In this document: piece after piece, positions 52,061 to 61,172 of the stretch
How positions within the stretch are numbered: position 1 is the stretch's first letter
Layout of the letters: the number at the start of each line of letters is the position of its first letter
Source of the DNA: CAWARU01 sp963784575
GTDB taxonomy: Bacteria; Pseudomonadota; Gammaproteobacteria; UBA6186; Azoamicaceae
Assembly: GCA_963784575.1 (NCBI GenBank)
Contig: CAWARU010000001.1
Location: 1,984,001 to 2,048,000 of the forward strand
DNA length: 64,000 nt
Direction of reading: 5' to 3'
The notes under the pieces: model-generated
The model's database searches: none
What the model was told of the DNA's origin: nothing
The model's input: the letters and a program-made list of their open reading frames with translations, nothing else
Translations under genes and position numbers: made by a program

Positions 52061-52659
52061 CACTTGCTCTTCTCCAGTTTCTCTGAAGCCCAATATGTCT
52101 TTAAGTTGACGACTATTCTCGACTTAGATTCCTCCGCATTCTTGGTAATTGTAAAATCATGAGTAGTTACAATTCTTGGCAGACTGGACAAATGGCTGAT
52201 GAATTCAGAAAATCCCTGATAGTCACCCTCCAAGGTCAATTCCAATGGTTGTTCTACATAAAATCCCTTCCTTTCCTCCGCCAAGGGTTTTATAGCGAGA
52301 AAATGCAAACCTGAACTTGAGGCCTGCTGCGAGATTTCCTCAAGCAACAGTGCTTCCTCGCTATTGGGAGGTATTTGCTGCGATAAAAGTGCCAAAGTGC
52401 TTTTTACTTTTTCTACTTGCTCCCGATAAGAATCGAGATTGATGACAATATGATGGGTTTGAGCATAATCAGACTCTAATTTTTTTCTCTGAGCGATTAT
52501 TGTATCCAAGTTGGAGACGATATCAGTGAGATCAAAGAAATATCCCGCGACTAAAGTTGCTATAAAAAGGATAATTAGGATCACCGTTCTGATCCCGGAA
52601 GGCCAGCTGCCAATATTTTCAAGTTGCAGTGATTCTAATTCAACACTACCTATTTCCAT
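52060..52659 (-). CDS. pilO: Type IV pilus alignment protein PilO
   Basis: The 199-residue bitopic inner-membrane protein has a TM helix at about 25-42 (TVILIILFIATLVAGYFF), a coiled coil, and a ferredoxin-like periplasmic domain with the PilO pattern (SGLHFLAIKPL, then LTLEGDYQGFSEFISHLSSL and PRIVTTHDFTI). It forms a heterodimer with PilN. It is separated from pilN by an unusual 18-bp purine-rich repeat array rather than the usual short or overlapping junction. Confidence 0.95.
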   Translation of the reverse strand: MEIGSVELESLQLENIGSWPSGIRTVILIILFIATLVAGYFFDLTDIVSNLDTIIAQRKKLESDYAQTHHIVINLDSYREQVEKVKSTLALLSQQIPPNSEEALLLEEISQQASSSGLHFLAIKPLAEERKGFYVEQPLELTLEGDYQGFSEFISHLSSLPRIVTTHDFTITKNAEESKSRIVVNLKTYWASEKLEKSK

Positions 52660-52667
52660 AAATCCCT

Positions 52668-52771
52668 TTTCCCGTTTCTACCTCTTTTTCTGTCTTTATC
52701 CCTTTTCCTGTCTCTACCCCTTTTCCTATCTCTACCCCTTTTCCTGTTTATATCTCTTTTCCCGTCTCTAC
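52668..52771 (-). repeat. 18-bp purine-rich tandem repeat between pilN and pilO
   Basis: On the minus strand about six units of GGGGTAGAGACAGGAAAA (with variants such as GAGATATAAACAGGAAAA and GGGATAAAGACAGAAAAA) run from the end of pilN to just before pilO. The pilN stop TAG lies in the first unit. Each unit has an AGGAAAAGG-like sequence resembling a Shine-Dalgarno sequence. Confidence 0.85.
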
Positions 52772-53313
52772 CCCTTTCCTAAAGTGAATTGCAAATTAAA
52801 ATCCAAACTATTATTTTCCTTGATCGCTTGCAGTTCTGTGATCTTTGGATTAATCACCAATCCTGCCCATTTAGGGTTTTGCAAATTGAGCAGGAAAAGT
52901 GAAGCCCCGGAATTGGTACGAGCATTGCCTAGGATAATCACAGCATCACCTGCTCTGCTAATAGATTTGAGATATACACCTTCTGGCACCGTTCTTGGGA
53001 TCATATCCAGCAGCTTTACCACCAGTACGCGATCTTTCTGCAAAGCTTGAATCACAGCCATTCGATTCAAAAGTTCCTGTTTGTTTTGCTGCAATCCCTT
53101 GACTTCAGTCACCTTGCCAGAAATGCCTGACAATTCTTTTTGGAGGTAGCTAATATTATTGTTTTCTACACCTATTCTATAAACAATGAACATATGTGCC
53201 AGTATTACGCCGCAGATCCCTAACAACATGCAAAGCCCAATCAACGCATAAAATCTTCGATTTTTAATTGCATTGAGTTCATGGCGCCAGGGCAGCAGAT
53301 TTATCTTACTCAT
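52768..53313 (-). CDS. pilN: Type IV pilus assembly protein PilN
   Basis: The 181-residue inner-membrane protein has the conserved cytoplasmic tail MSKINLLPWRHE, which binds the groove of PilM, then a TM helix (ALIGLCMLLGICGVILAHMF), a coiled coil, and a periplasmic ferredoxin-like domain (VPEGVYLKSISRAGDAVIIL). The ATG at 53313 overlaps the pilM stop by eight bases. The protein ends LQFTLGKG as the repeat array begins. Confidence 0.95.
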   Translation of the reverse strand: MSKINLLPWRHELNAIKNRRFYALIGLCMLLGICGVILAHMFIVYRIGVENNNISYLQKELSGISGKVTEVKGLQQNKQELLNRMAVIQALQKDRVLVVKLLDMIPRTVPEGVYLKSISRAGDAVIILGNARTNSGASLFLLNLQNPKWAGLVINPKITELQAIKENNSLDFNLQFTLGKG

Positions 53314-54382
53314 CAAAATTCCTTAGTGCCAATCCGCAACCTACCAACAATCCCGGAACATCTTCATGAAACATCGCTTTATCAATATAAGAAGACAGTT
53401 GCATATTAGAAAAAGGATTTGCAAGAAAAGTTTTCACATTGAGACTCTTATTGATGGCATCTTCGAGGCCCGTGATCATGGCACCCCCCCCAGACAATGC
53501 CAGATATTGGATCTCTGTTTCCTCCGTTGAAGAAAAGAATATTTGTAATGCACGACTTATTTGCTGTACAACAACATTTTTGAACGGTTCTAAAACTTCT
53601 TTGTTATAATCCTCTGGCAAACCGCCATATTTTAATGCCGCAACTGCTTCTTGCTCTGAAAGACCATAACGACGCACAATTTCATCCAGCAATTGCTTGG
53701 CACCAAAAACCTGATCTCGACTATAGATAGATCGCATGTTCTGAAAAACGTGCAATGTTGTCACTGTTGAACCAATGTCAACTAAGGCGATGTTTCTCCT
53801 TGTTTCATCCTGCGTCAATTGTTGTACTATAAATTTAAAAGCGCGCTCCATCGCAAAAGCTTCGACATCCACAACAGTGCCTTTCAATCCCGCCACACGT
53901 AATGCTTCCAAGCGAGTATCTACCGTTTCAATTTTTGCTGCGGCAAGCTGAACATCAGCCAATTGCGGATGTTTAGCGGAAGGTCCCAACACTTCAAAAT
54001 CATAATAGAGATCTTCAAGAGGGTATGGAAAATATCGTCCCGCTTCTAATTCAATCTGTTCCTCGATTTCTGCATCTGAATAGTCAATATTAACTTGAAT
54101 GATTCGAGTCATGACTGTGGAACCTGAGACAGCTACTGCAGCATATGGAGCTTTGGTCCCTGAATGCATCACTGCCCTCTTGATAGCTTCACCCACTTCA
54201 TCCACTTGCATGATTGTTTTTTCGACAACGCTTTTTGGAGTTAAGTTTTCAATAGCATAACGTTCCAAACGATAAATGCCGCCGGGATCTCTTGCGAGCT
54301 CGATCAATTTTACTGTGGCAGAACTGATGTCAATCCCCACCAAAGGTGTTGTTTTATATTCGAACAAATCAAATAAAGCCAT
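53306..54382 (-). CDS. pilM: Type IV pilus actin-like ATPase PilM
   Basis: The 358-residue cytoplasmic actin-fold protein binds the PilN tail and recruits pilus motor components. Phosphate-1 is VGIDISSATVKLIEL, phosphate-2 ALVDIGSTVTTLHVF, and the adenosine motif LALSGGGAMITGLEDAI. The frame is open to 54409, but the ATG at 54382 (MALFDLFEYK) has AGGA eight bases upstream and fits the family. It is the first gene of pilMNOPQ and divergent from mrcA, the conserved gammaproteobacterial layout. Confidence 0.95.
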   Translation of the reverse strand: MALFDLFEYKTTPLVGIDISSATVKLIELARDPGGIYRLERYAIENLTPKSVVEKTIMQVDEVGEAIKRAVMHSGTKAPYAAVAVSGSTVMTRIIQVNIDYSDAEIEEQIELEAGRYFPYPLEDLYYDFEVLGPSAKHPQLADVQLAAAKIETVDTRLEALRVAGLKGTVVDVEAFAMERAFKFIVQQLTQDETRRNIALVDIGSTVTTLHVFQNMRSIYSRDQVFGAKQLLDEIVRRYGLSEQEAVAALKYGGLPEDYNKEVLEPFKNVVVQQISRALQIFFSSTEETEIQYLALSGGGAMITGLEDAINKSLNVKTFLANPFSNMQLSSYIDKAMFHEDVPGLLVGCGLALRNFDE

Positions 54383-54608
54383 GAAAAAGATCCTAATCGA
54401 ATAAGCCAACCAAATAAGTCAGATGGCTTAATTTTTTCACTAAAATCAAAGACTTCGGAAAAATTTACAGTTTCTAACTTAAAGACTAGTCAAGAATGCG
54501 GGTATATTCCATCAAAGAAAATTAGATGACTATGTAATTATTAGAGACATTTACAGACCTACAGAACAGACCTATAGAGAAATAGTGTTTTTTAATCAAT
54601 CTTTCAAC

Positions 54609-54638
54609 TTGAAGCCTGTAGCTTACAGCTTGTATTAT
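54609..54638 (+). promoter_or_regulatory. Probable sigma-70 promoter of mrcA
   Basis: TTGAAG (54609-54614) and TATTAT (54633-54638) with 18-base spacing lie about 45 bases before the mrcA ATG. The rest of the 301-base divergent gap between pilM and mrcA (54383-54683) shows no gene and must also hold the pil promoter. Confidence 0.5.
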
Positions 54639-54683
54639 ACTTCTACTATATAAGGTGCAATTTTTAACTTAAATGGATAACTG

Positions 54684-57119
54684 ATGGACGTTCTATTTCT
54701 AATCATACGTCGTGCAATCATTGGTACATTCCTCATCCTATTGCTATTGGGAATTGTAGGGGCGGCCTATCTCGAATCAACTCTACCTTCTGTCGAGATG
54801 CTGAAAGATTATCGACTGCAAGTCCCATTAAGAGTGTATTCAAGTGATGGCAAACTTATCGCAGAGTTCGGTGAAGTCAGAAGGACTCCCATCCATTTAG
54901 ATCAAGTGCCTAAAGATCTTATCAATGCAATTTTAGCGACAGAAGATCGACGCTTCTACGATCATCCCGGTGTTGATTTTAGAGGGCTTATTCGAGCCGC
55001 AATCCATCTGATGACGCATGTCTCAGTAAAACAAGGTGGTAGTACTATCACTATGCAGGTTGCGAGGAATTACTTCCTAACTCGCAAAAAAACTTTTGTC
55101 CGAAAAATCAGTGAAATCTTACTCGCACTCAAAATCGAAAAAGAATTTTCTAAAGATGAAATTTTGGAACTTTATTTGAACAAAATTTATTTTGGAAAAC
55201 GCGCTTATGGTATTGCTGCAGCAGCAGAAGTTTACTACGGCACTACTGTTGATAAATTAACCCTGGATCAAATTGCCATGCTTGCTGGGTTACCACAGGC
55301 GCCCTCAAGCATCAATCCACTGCATGATCAAGATGCCGCTTATAAAAGACGAAAATTGGTACTCGATCAAATGCTTTCCTACGATTTTATTACCCGAGAA
55401 CAATACAATAAAGCAGTCGATGCACCGCTGCCCACCTATTATCATGGACGCACCATAGAACTTGAAGCACCGTATGTTGCAGAAATGGTACGGCAAGATC
55501 TGTTTAATCGTTATGGCGATGCTATCTATACCTTGGGATATGAAGTCTATACCACAGTTGATAGTGCAAGCCAGACTGCAGCCAATAACGCCTTGTGGCG
55601 CGCACTCTTGGAGTACGATCAACGCCATGGCTTCCGAAGAAATAAAGTACAGCATTTCAATATAGCTCGTAACAAAAAACCAGAAGATATGAAAGATGAT
55701 TTGCTGGAACAATTAGAGGATGTGGAAGCTTATGGTCCTCTCAAACCCGGAGTCGTGTTGTCTACAGGCAAAGGACTCAAAGTATTGTTGCAAGACGGCC
55801 AAACCATTGATATTGCTCCTGCAAATTATTCCTGGACAGGCGGCTTTAAAGTAGGCGATGTCATTTATGCTTACCAATCACTGGCGCAGCAAATGCAACT
55901 TCAAAACGCATATGGCGCGCCTGCACATCATCAGAACGCACATAATCAAAACACCGCACCGATATGGAAGGTCGGACAAGTGCCTGAAATTGAAGGAGCA
56001 CTGGTTTCATTGCATCCCAGCACTGGTGAACTCATGGCCTTGGTCGGCGGTTTTGACTACAAATTAAGCAACTTTAACCGAGCAACCCAAGCTGAAAGAC
56101 AACTCGGTTCAAATTTCAAACCTTTCTTATATGCTTCTGCACTGGCACAAGGTTATACTTTGGCCAGCGTTTTCAATGATGGACCTTTAACTTATGTAGA
56201 TCCTGTGACGAAAGTTGCTTGGTCACCGCATAACTCCAGCGGTAGATTCTATGGTCCTACACGGTTACGAGTTGCACTCAAAAGATCACAAAACATGGTA
56301 ACAGTCCGCGTACTCCAAGCTGTTGGAATTCCCACCGCGATTGATTATATTTCGCAATTTGGTTTCGACAGAAAGCAATTACCACCCGTCATGTCCATGG
56401 CATTAGGCGTTGCAAACTTCACACCTTTGCAAGTCGTTACGGGCTATGCTGTTTTTGCTAATGGGGGTAATCGCGTCACCCCCAATTTCATCAAAAAAAT
56501 CACAGATGATTCAGGTAATCTGGTCTATGAAGCAACACCTCCGCCACCAGTCCCTGCTATCAGTCCACAGGTTGCTTATCTTATTACTTCAGCGTTACAT
56601 GATGTTATTCAATCTGGTACCGGTGTGAGAGCTAAAGCTTTAGGACGGGATGATTTATCCGGTAAAACAGGAACCACTGATAATTGGCAAGACGCTTGGT
56701 TTTCTGGATATAATCGCGATGTTGTGACCACTGCCTGGGTTGGATTTGATGATAATCGTTCTACCAGAGAATACGGTGCCGCTGCAGCGCTTCCGATGTG
56801 GATGTATTACATGTCTGAAGTTCTGAAAGACAAGCCTGAAAATTCTCCACCCATGCCTCCAGGAATAGTGAGTGTCAAAATTGATCCGGGTTCAGGCCGT
56901 GTAAGCCATGGCGGCGGCGGAGTTTATGAAGTCTTTACAGACGATACCGTGCCGGAAAGCAGTGGTGGCTGGTGGTCTGGCAGTGGAGAATATGAAGCAG
57001 GCGGCGATAACCGGGGTTATTATAATCAGTATGATATGAATCGTGGTTATAATAATGGCTATGGTTATGATAATAATAATAATAACAATGGCGGTTATGC
57101 CGGGGATTCGCTGTTCTAA
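54684..57119 (+). CDS. mrcA: Penicillin-binding protein 1A (bifunctional murein synthase)
   Basis: The 811-residue class A PBP polymerises and crosslinks peptidoglycan. It has an N-terminal TM helix (about 12-29) and a GT51 domain with EDRRFYDHPGVDFRGLIRA and GGSTITMQVARNYFL. The OB-like middle domain is followed by transpeptidase motifs SNFK (in LGSNFKPF), SQN and SGKTGTT. The tail is a Gly/Tyr/Asn-rich low-complexity stretch (GYNNGYGYDNNNNNNGGYAG), unusual for PBP1A and encoded by AT-rich repeats. It is divergent from pilM with a recognisable promoter. Confidence 0.97.
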   Translation: MDVLFLIIRRAIIGTFLILLLLGIVGAAYLESTLPSVEMLKDYRLQVPLRVYSSDGKLIAEFGEVRRTPIHLDQVPKDLINAILATEDRRFYDHPGVDFRGLIRAAIHLMTHVSVKQGGSTITMQVARNYFLTRKKTFVRKISEILLALKIEKEFSKDEILELYLNKIYFGKRAYGIAAAAEVYYGTTVDKLTLDQIAMLAGLPQAPSSINPLHDQDAAYKRRKLVLDQMLSYDFITREQYNKAVDAPLPTYYHGRTIELEAPYVAEMVRQDLFNRYGDAIYTLGYEVYTTVDSASQTAANNALWRALLEYDQRHGFRRNKVQHFNIARNKKPEDMKDDLLEQLEDVEAYGPLKPGVVLSTGKGLKVLLQDGQTIDIAPANYSWTGGFKVGDVIYAYQSLAQQMQLQNAYGAPAHHQNAHNQNTAPIWKVGQVPEIEGALVSLHPSTGELMALVGGFDYKLSNFNRATQAERQLGSNFKPFLYASALAQGYTLASVFNDGPLTYVDPVTKVAWSPHNSSGRFYGPTRLRVALKRSQNMVTVRVLQAVGIPTAIDYISQFGFDRKQLPPVMSMALGVANFTPLQVVTGYAVFANGGNRVTPNFIKKITDDSGNLVYEATPPPPVPAISPQVAYLITSALHDVIQSGTGVRAKALGRDDLSGKTGTTDNWQDAWFSGYNRDVVTTAWVGFDDNRSTREYGAAAALPMWMYYMSEVLKDKPENSPPMPPGIVSVKIDPGSGRVSHGGGGVYEVFTDDTVPESSGGWWSGSGEYEAGGDNRGYYNQYDMNRGYNNGYGYDNNNNNNGGYAGDSLF

Positions 57120-57126
57120 CAATCCT

Positions 57127-57149
57127 GGATTCCCGCGGAACGGGAATCC
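57127..57149. repeat. REP-like hairpin GGATTCCCG/CGGGAATCC
   Basis: Nine-bp arms (57127-57135, 57141-57149) with a five-base loop lie right after mrcA. The same motif recurs at 58745-58774, and half of it near 63818-63835. No T-run follows. Confidence 0.6.
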
Positions 57150-57303
57150 ACTCGCCCACTGAAGTTATTAATCTGAATTAAGTTTCCTTCCTCTAAAATT
57201 CTTTGTTATCATATCTTCGCTTTCATTTCAAAGCGCATAAAAAGATGTTTATTAGTTATTAGTCTTCATTCAATAATTTATTGATCAAATCAAGGAGTGT
57301 ATT

Positions 57304-58722
57304 ATGCCACATAAAGGTAAAAAAAGTTTTCTTCAAAAAGTAAAAGCTGAGGTCAATCGCGCAGTAGATAAGGTCGATTCTGCTCTAGACAGAATCGATG
57401 GCAAACTTGATCGTGCCGCAGCTTCTTTAAAGATAAATCAGGCATTGGATCATGAAAGAAGAGAAGCCCAAGGATCTTTTAGCAATCAAATCAGTCAACA
57501 CAGTGTAACAATCATTGCTAAACATGCATCAATCCAAGGTTTAGTAAACCAAATGGATCAAGCTTTGCAAATAGCATTAGCATCAATCCCCGCAGAACAA
57601 AAAGCTGCAAAGGAACAATGTGAAACTCTAAAATCCAGTAAGCTAGTAGCGGCCCAAGCACATCTACAAACTGTGCAGCACTCCCGCGAGCAATTAGAAA
57701 TCTTCAAGACATCTTTAAATGAAGATCTCAAGTTTTTATCCCCCGAACATAATGAAAAAAGAGATGCTGCGGTCGATGATAAATTGGTAGATGAAATCAT
57801 CAGAAAAGGTCATGAAGCTCATCAAAGAATCAGAGCAAATGTCACCGCTGCAGAATTGAAAGCACAGGAGGCAGCTAGACTTGAAGTTGCAGTCGTCACA
57901 TTAAAAGCAGAAATCGATACAACACTGCCTGCAATTATGAATGAAATGCAACTTGCTATTGCAAAAGCAAAAACTGACGCTGAAGCCCAAGCTGCAGTCA
58001 ATGCTGCTTTGGAAGAAAAACGATTAGCGGAAAAAAGAGCTGCTGAACAAGGTGCAGCTGCAAATGCCGCTTTAGAAGAAAAGCGACTGGCCGAAAAAAG
58101 AGCTGCTGAACAAGATGCAGCACTACAGTGTCTTGCAGAATCACATAAGCTTTTAGAAGAGTCTCACAAAGCTTTGGCTGCATCATTCAAGTCTGCAACA
58201 GAAGCTGCTGCATCGAAATCACCAACGGAACATTTGGCATCTGTTAGTAAGCTTGAACTTGAGACGCAAAGATTCAAACAAGACATCGATGCAAGATTTC
58301 AAGCACTTCAGAAAGAATTGGAGGTTGCTAAATTGAAAGCCGCTTTAGCTGAAACAAGTGCAGCGGCAGCCGGGCAAAAAGCCGATTTAGCTCATGGGAT
58401 TGCAGATATTGCCTTCAAAGTTGCTAATGAGAAAACCAAAAAAGAACACTCTGAAACAGATCAAGTTGAAAAAACTGAAGCGGAAAAACAAAAAGCACAA
58501 AGTTCAGCAAAAAAGGATAAGGATGTAGAATCTGTGGCATCTGATTCAGAATGGGAAGAGGTTCAAAAGAGCGAAGCACAAGCCCCTGAATCAGCTCAAG
58601 TGGTTGTTTCTTTTTCCTCGCGCGGACAAACCGTTGCAAGAGGTGGTAGTGGATCGGCTAACGAACAACAACCTATAGCTTCATCTGAAGTTGTCGTATC
58701 TGTTGCAAAACCTAGTGCATAA
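57304..58722 (+). CDS. Alanine-rich coiled-coil protein, candidate effector
   Basis: This 472-residue protein is not recognised. It is almost wholly helical: a basic N-terminus (MPHKGKKSFLQKVKAEVNRA), long Ala/Glu/Lys heptads, and an internal duplication of about 20 residues (AALEEKRLAEKRAAEQ twice, separated by GAAAN). The tail is polar and partly acidic (SDSEWEEVQKSEAQAPESAQ, then VVVSFSSRGQTVARG). It has no signal peptide or TM. AAGGAG lies upstream of the ATG. The tail shares a motif with the giant ankyrin protein (35457-38831), which suggests a common handling such as secretion, though this is inference. Confidence 0.75.
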   Translation: MPHKGKKSFLQKVKAEVNRAVDKVDSALDRIDGKLDRAAASLKINQALDHERREAQGSFSNQISQHSVTIIAKHASIQGLVNQMDQALQIALASIPAEQKAAKEQCETLKSSKLVAAQAHLQTVQHSREQLEIFKTSLNEDLKFLSPEHNEKRDAAVDDKLVDEIIRKGHEAHQRIRANVTAAELKAQEAARLEVAVVTLKAEIDTTLPAIMNEMQLAIAKAKTDAEAQAAVNAALEEKRLAEKRAAEQGAAANAALEEKRLAEKRAAEQDAALQCLAESHKLLEESHKALAASFKSATEAAASKSPTEHLASVSKLELETQRFKQDIDARFQALQKELEVAKLKAALAETSAAAAGQKADLAHGIADIAFKVANEKTKKEHSETDQVEKTEAEKQKAQSSAKKDKDVESVASDSEWEEVQKSEAQAPESAQVVVSFSSRGQTVARGGSGSANEQQPIASSEVVVSVAKPSA

Positions 58723-58744
58723 CAGAAATAAACGATAAATTTTT

Positions 58745-58774
58745 ATTGGATTCCCGCCTCCGCGGGAATCCAAT
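58745..58774. repeat. 13-bp perfect hairpin between convergent genes
   Basis: ATTGGATTCCCGC (58745-58757) and GCGGGAATCCAAT (58762-58774) with loop CTCC lie between the coiled-coil gene and mdh, which converge here. It may act as a bidirectional transcription barrier and belongs to the same GGATTCCCG family as 57127-57149. Confidence 0.65.
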
Positions 58775-58793
58775 ATTAAGCATACTGTAAAAT

Positions 58794-59750
58794 TTACTGA
58801 ATATTATCTACCGCTTTATTCAATTCAATCACAGCATTAATAGATACTTCAAGATTAGATTTCTCTGCGCTCGTCAACTCTATCTCAAGGATTTCTTCCA
58901 CCCCTGAATTTCCTATTTTAACCGGAACCCCCACAAATAAAGGCTCTTTCACACCATATTGTCCAGCCTTTAATTTTGCTGCACAAGGCAATATACGCTT
59001 TTGATCAAAAAGATACGATTCAGCCATAAGAATTGCAGAAGAAGCCGGTGCATAGAAAGCCGATCCCGTTTTTAAAAGTGCCACAATTTCTCCGCCGCCA
59101 TTTCGAGTTCGAGCTACAATGGCATCCAAACGTTCCCGAGTGATACGTTTTTCTTTGACTAAGGTTTCGAGGCTCACTCCCCCAACAGTGCTCATGCCTG
59201 TTAAAGGAACCATAGAATCTCCATGCCCGCCCATCACATAAGCGGCCACATCTTTTACAGAAACTTTAAATTCCTGAGCCAAAAAAGTTCTGAAACGACT
59301 AGAATCCAGTACCCCTGCCATGCCTACAATTTTTGTATCTGGCACACCCGAATGATCCTGCAGTACCCTTACCATGACATCCAAAGGATTGGTGACACAA
59401 ATCACGAAAGCATTTTTGCAATATTGCTTGATGCCTGCACCTACCGCCTTCATGACTTTTGAATTCACGCCAAGCAGATCATCACGACTCATACCTGGCT
59501 TACGCGGAACGCCAGCAGTCACAATCACAACATCGGAATTTTCTATATCTTTATAATCATTGGTACCAAGGATATGGGCATCAAACCCTTCTATAGGACC
59601 GCATTGCGACAGATCTAGTGCTTTGCCTTGTGGAATGCCTTCTGCAATATCATAGAGCACTACATCACCCAATCCTTTTGTAAGAGCAAGATGAGCAAGT
59701 GTTCCTCCAATGTTCCCAGCACCAATCAATGCAATTTTTGGTCGCGCCAT
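58794..59750 (-). CDS. mdh: Malate dehydrogenase (LDH-like type)
   Basis: The 318-residue NAD-dependent enzyme oxidises malate to oxaloacetate in the TCA cycle. Its Rossmann motif is ALIGAGNIGGTLAHL, the substrate loop VPRKPGMSRDDLL, and the catalytic His lies in GGHGDSMVPLTG. This is the lactate-dehydrogenase-like group known from alphaproteobacteria and Coxiella, not the E. coli type. The frame is open to 59828, but the ATG at 59750 has AAGGAG eight bases upstream and fits the family start MARPKIALIG. The malic enzyme gene lies upstream on the same strand. Confidence 0.96.
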   Translation of the reverse strand: MARPKIALIGAGNIGGTLAHLALTKGLGDVVLYDIAEGIPQGKALDLSQCGPIEGFDAHILGTNDYKDIENSDVVIVTAGVPRKPGMSRDDLLGVNSKVMKAVGAGIKQYCKNAFVICVTNPLDVMVRVLQDHSGVPDTKIVGMAGVLDSSRFRTFLAQEFKVSVKDVAAYVMGGHGDSMVPLTGMSTVGGVSLETLVKEKRITRERLDAIVARTRNGGGEIVALLKTGSAFYAPASSAILMAESYLFDQKRILPCAAKLKAGQYGVKEPLFVGVPVKIGNSGVEEILEIELTSAEKSNLEVSINAVIELNKAVDNIQ

Positions 59751-59903
59751 GCGTATGTCTCCTTTTAGAATAAATATAACGAGTTTATAGACAAAGAATA
59801 TATATAATATATTACGCCATTCTATCATTTATATTATACAGTTATTTATACTATACAGATAATTTAGAAACAGTTGATTGAGAACAAATCCAGGACAGTG
59901 AAT

Positions 59904-61166
59904 TTAAGCTAATTCGGTGGTTTGAGCAGGATAATGAGCCGGGTAGGGGGATTTGGCAACACCCGTTTGAATAGCGGCTTTTGCCACTGCAGGAGGAACA
60001 TGGCTAATGAGTCTTGGGTCCAGGGGGGTTGGAATAATATAATCCGGGCCAAATTTTAATTGCTTTGTGCCAACATAGGCTTTATAGACTGCTTCTGGAA
60101 TGGGTTGCTTAGCAAGCTCTTTGATGGCGTGGACGGCAGCAATTAACATTTCTTGATTGATGCGGGTTGCCCGCACATCTAATGCACCTCTGAAAACATA
60201 AGGAAAACAAAGTACATTATTGACCTGATTTGGATAGTCACTACGCCCGGTTGCCATAATCAGATCATTTCGAACTTGTTTGGCAATTTCTGGTTTAATT
60301 TCGGGATCCGGGTTTGATAGGGCAAAGACAATAGGTTTGTCTGCCATGCTCGCGAGCATTTCTCCCGTAAATAAATTGGGCCCTGACACACCAATGAATA
60401 CATCAGCGCCTTGGATAGCATCGCTTAAAGTTCTTTTGTTTGTTTCAATCGCAAAAGCAAATTTATAGGCATTGAGATCTTTTCTGTCGTGGTGAATGAC
60501 ACCTAACCTATCGACCATAATGAGATTATTACGATGTGCCCCCAGGGCAAGTAACAAACGCATGGTCGCAATACCAGCAGCCCCTGCGCCTAAGCAAACA
60601 ATTTTAGCGTCTTCTAAAGTTTTACCCTGTAATTCCAGAGCATTTAACAAACCGGCAGCCACAATTACTGAGGTACCATGCTGATCATCGTGAAAAACAG
60701 GGATAGATAAGCGATCAATCAAGGCTTGCTCTATTGCAAAACATTCTGGGGCCTTGATGTCCTCTAAATTGATGCCTCCAAAGGTGGGAGCAATTCGAAC
60801 CACGGTTTCAGTAAATATTTGCGGACTCTCAGCGGCTACTTCAATATCGAATACGTCGATATTGGCAAAGCGCTTGAATAAAACTGCCTTGCCCTCCATC
60901 ACGGGTTTACTCGCGAGGGGGCCTAAATTTCCTAAGCCAAGTATCGCTGTACCATCGGTAATGACTGCGACTAAGTTACCTTTGCTGGTGTATTTGTAGG
61001 CATTTTCGGGATCTTCCGCAATGGCTCTTACGGGTTCAGCTACACCAGGGGTGTAGGCTAATGCAAGATCTTCTTGAGTCTCAGTCTGTTTAGTAATATT
61101 AATACTGAGCTTTCCCGGGGTAGGGAATTCGTGATAGTCGAGAGCTTTTTTTACTTTATCATCCAT
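59904..61166 (-). CDS. maeB: NAD(P)-dependent malic enzyme
   Basis: The 420-residue enzyme decarboxylates malate to pyruvate. It has the family start YHEFPTPGKLSINITKQ, DLALAYTPGVAEPVRAI, GTAILGLGNLGPLASKPVMEG, and the metal site VFHDDQHGTS, followed by the Rossmann domain IVCLGAGAAGIATMRL. It corresponds to the malic half of E. coli MaeB and lacks the phosphotransacetylase half, so the symbol is by subfamily. The ATG is six bases after the rpmE stop with no clear ribosome site, so translation is probably coupled. With mdh it gives two malate-using enzymes side by side. Confidence 0.94.
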   Translation of the reverse strand: MDDKVKKALDYHEFPTPGKLSINITKQTETQEDLALAYTPGVAEPVRAIAEDPENAYKYTSKGNLVAVITDGTAILGLGNLGPLASKPVMEGKAVLFKRFANIDVFDIEVAAESPQIFTETVVRIAPTFGGINLEDIKAPECFAIEQALIDRLSIPVFHDDQHGTSVIVAAGLLNALELQGKTLEDAKIVCLGAGAAGIATMRLLLALGAHRNNLIMVDRLGVIHHDRKDLNAYKFAFAIETNKRTLSDAIQGADVFIGVSGPNLFTGEMLASMADKPIVFALSNPDPEIKPEIAKQVRNDLIMATGRSDYPNQVNNVLCFPYVFRGALDVRATRINQEMLIAAVHAIKELAKQPIPEAVYKAYVGTKQLKFGPDYIIPTPLDPRLISHVPPAVAKAAIQTGVAKSPYPAHYPAQTTELA

Positions 61167-61172
61167 TAGCGT

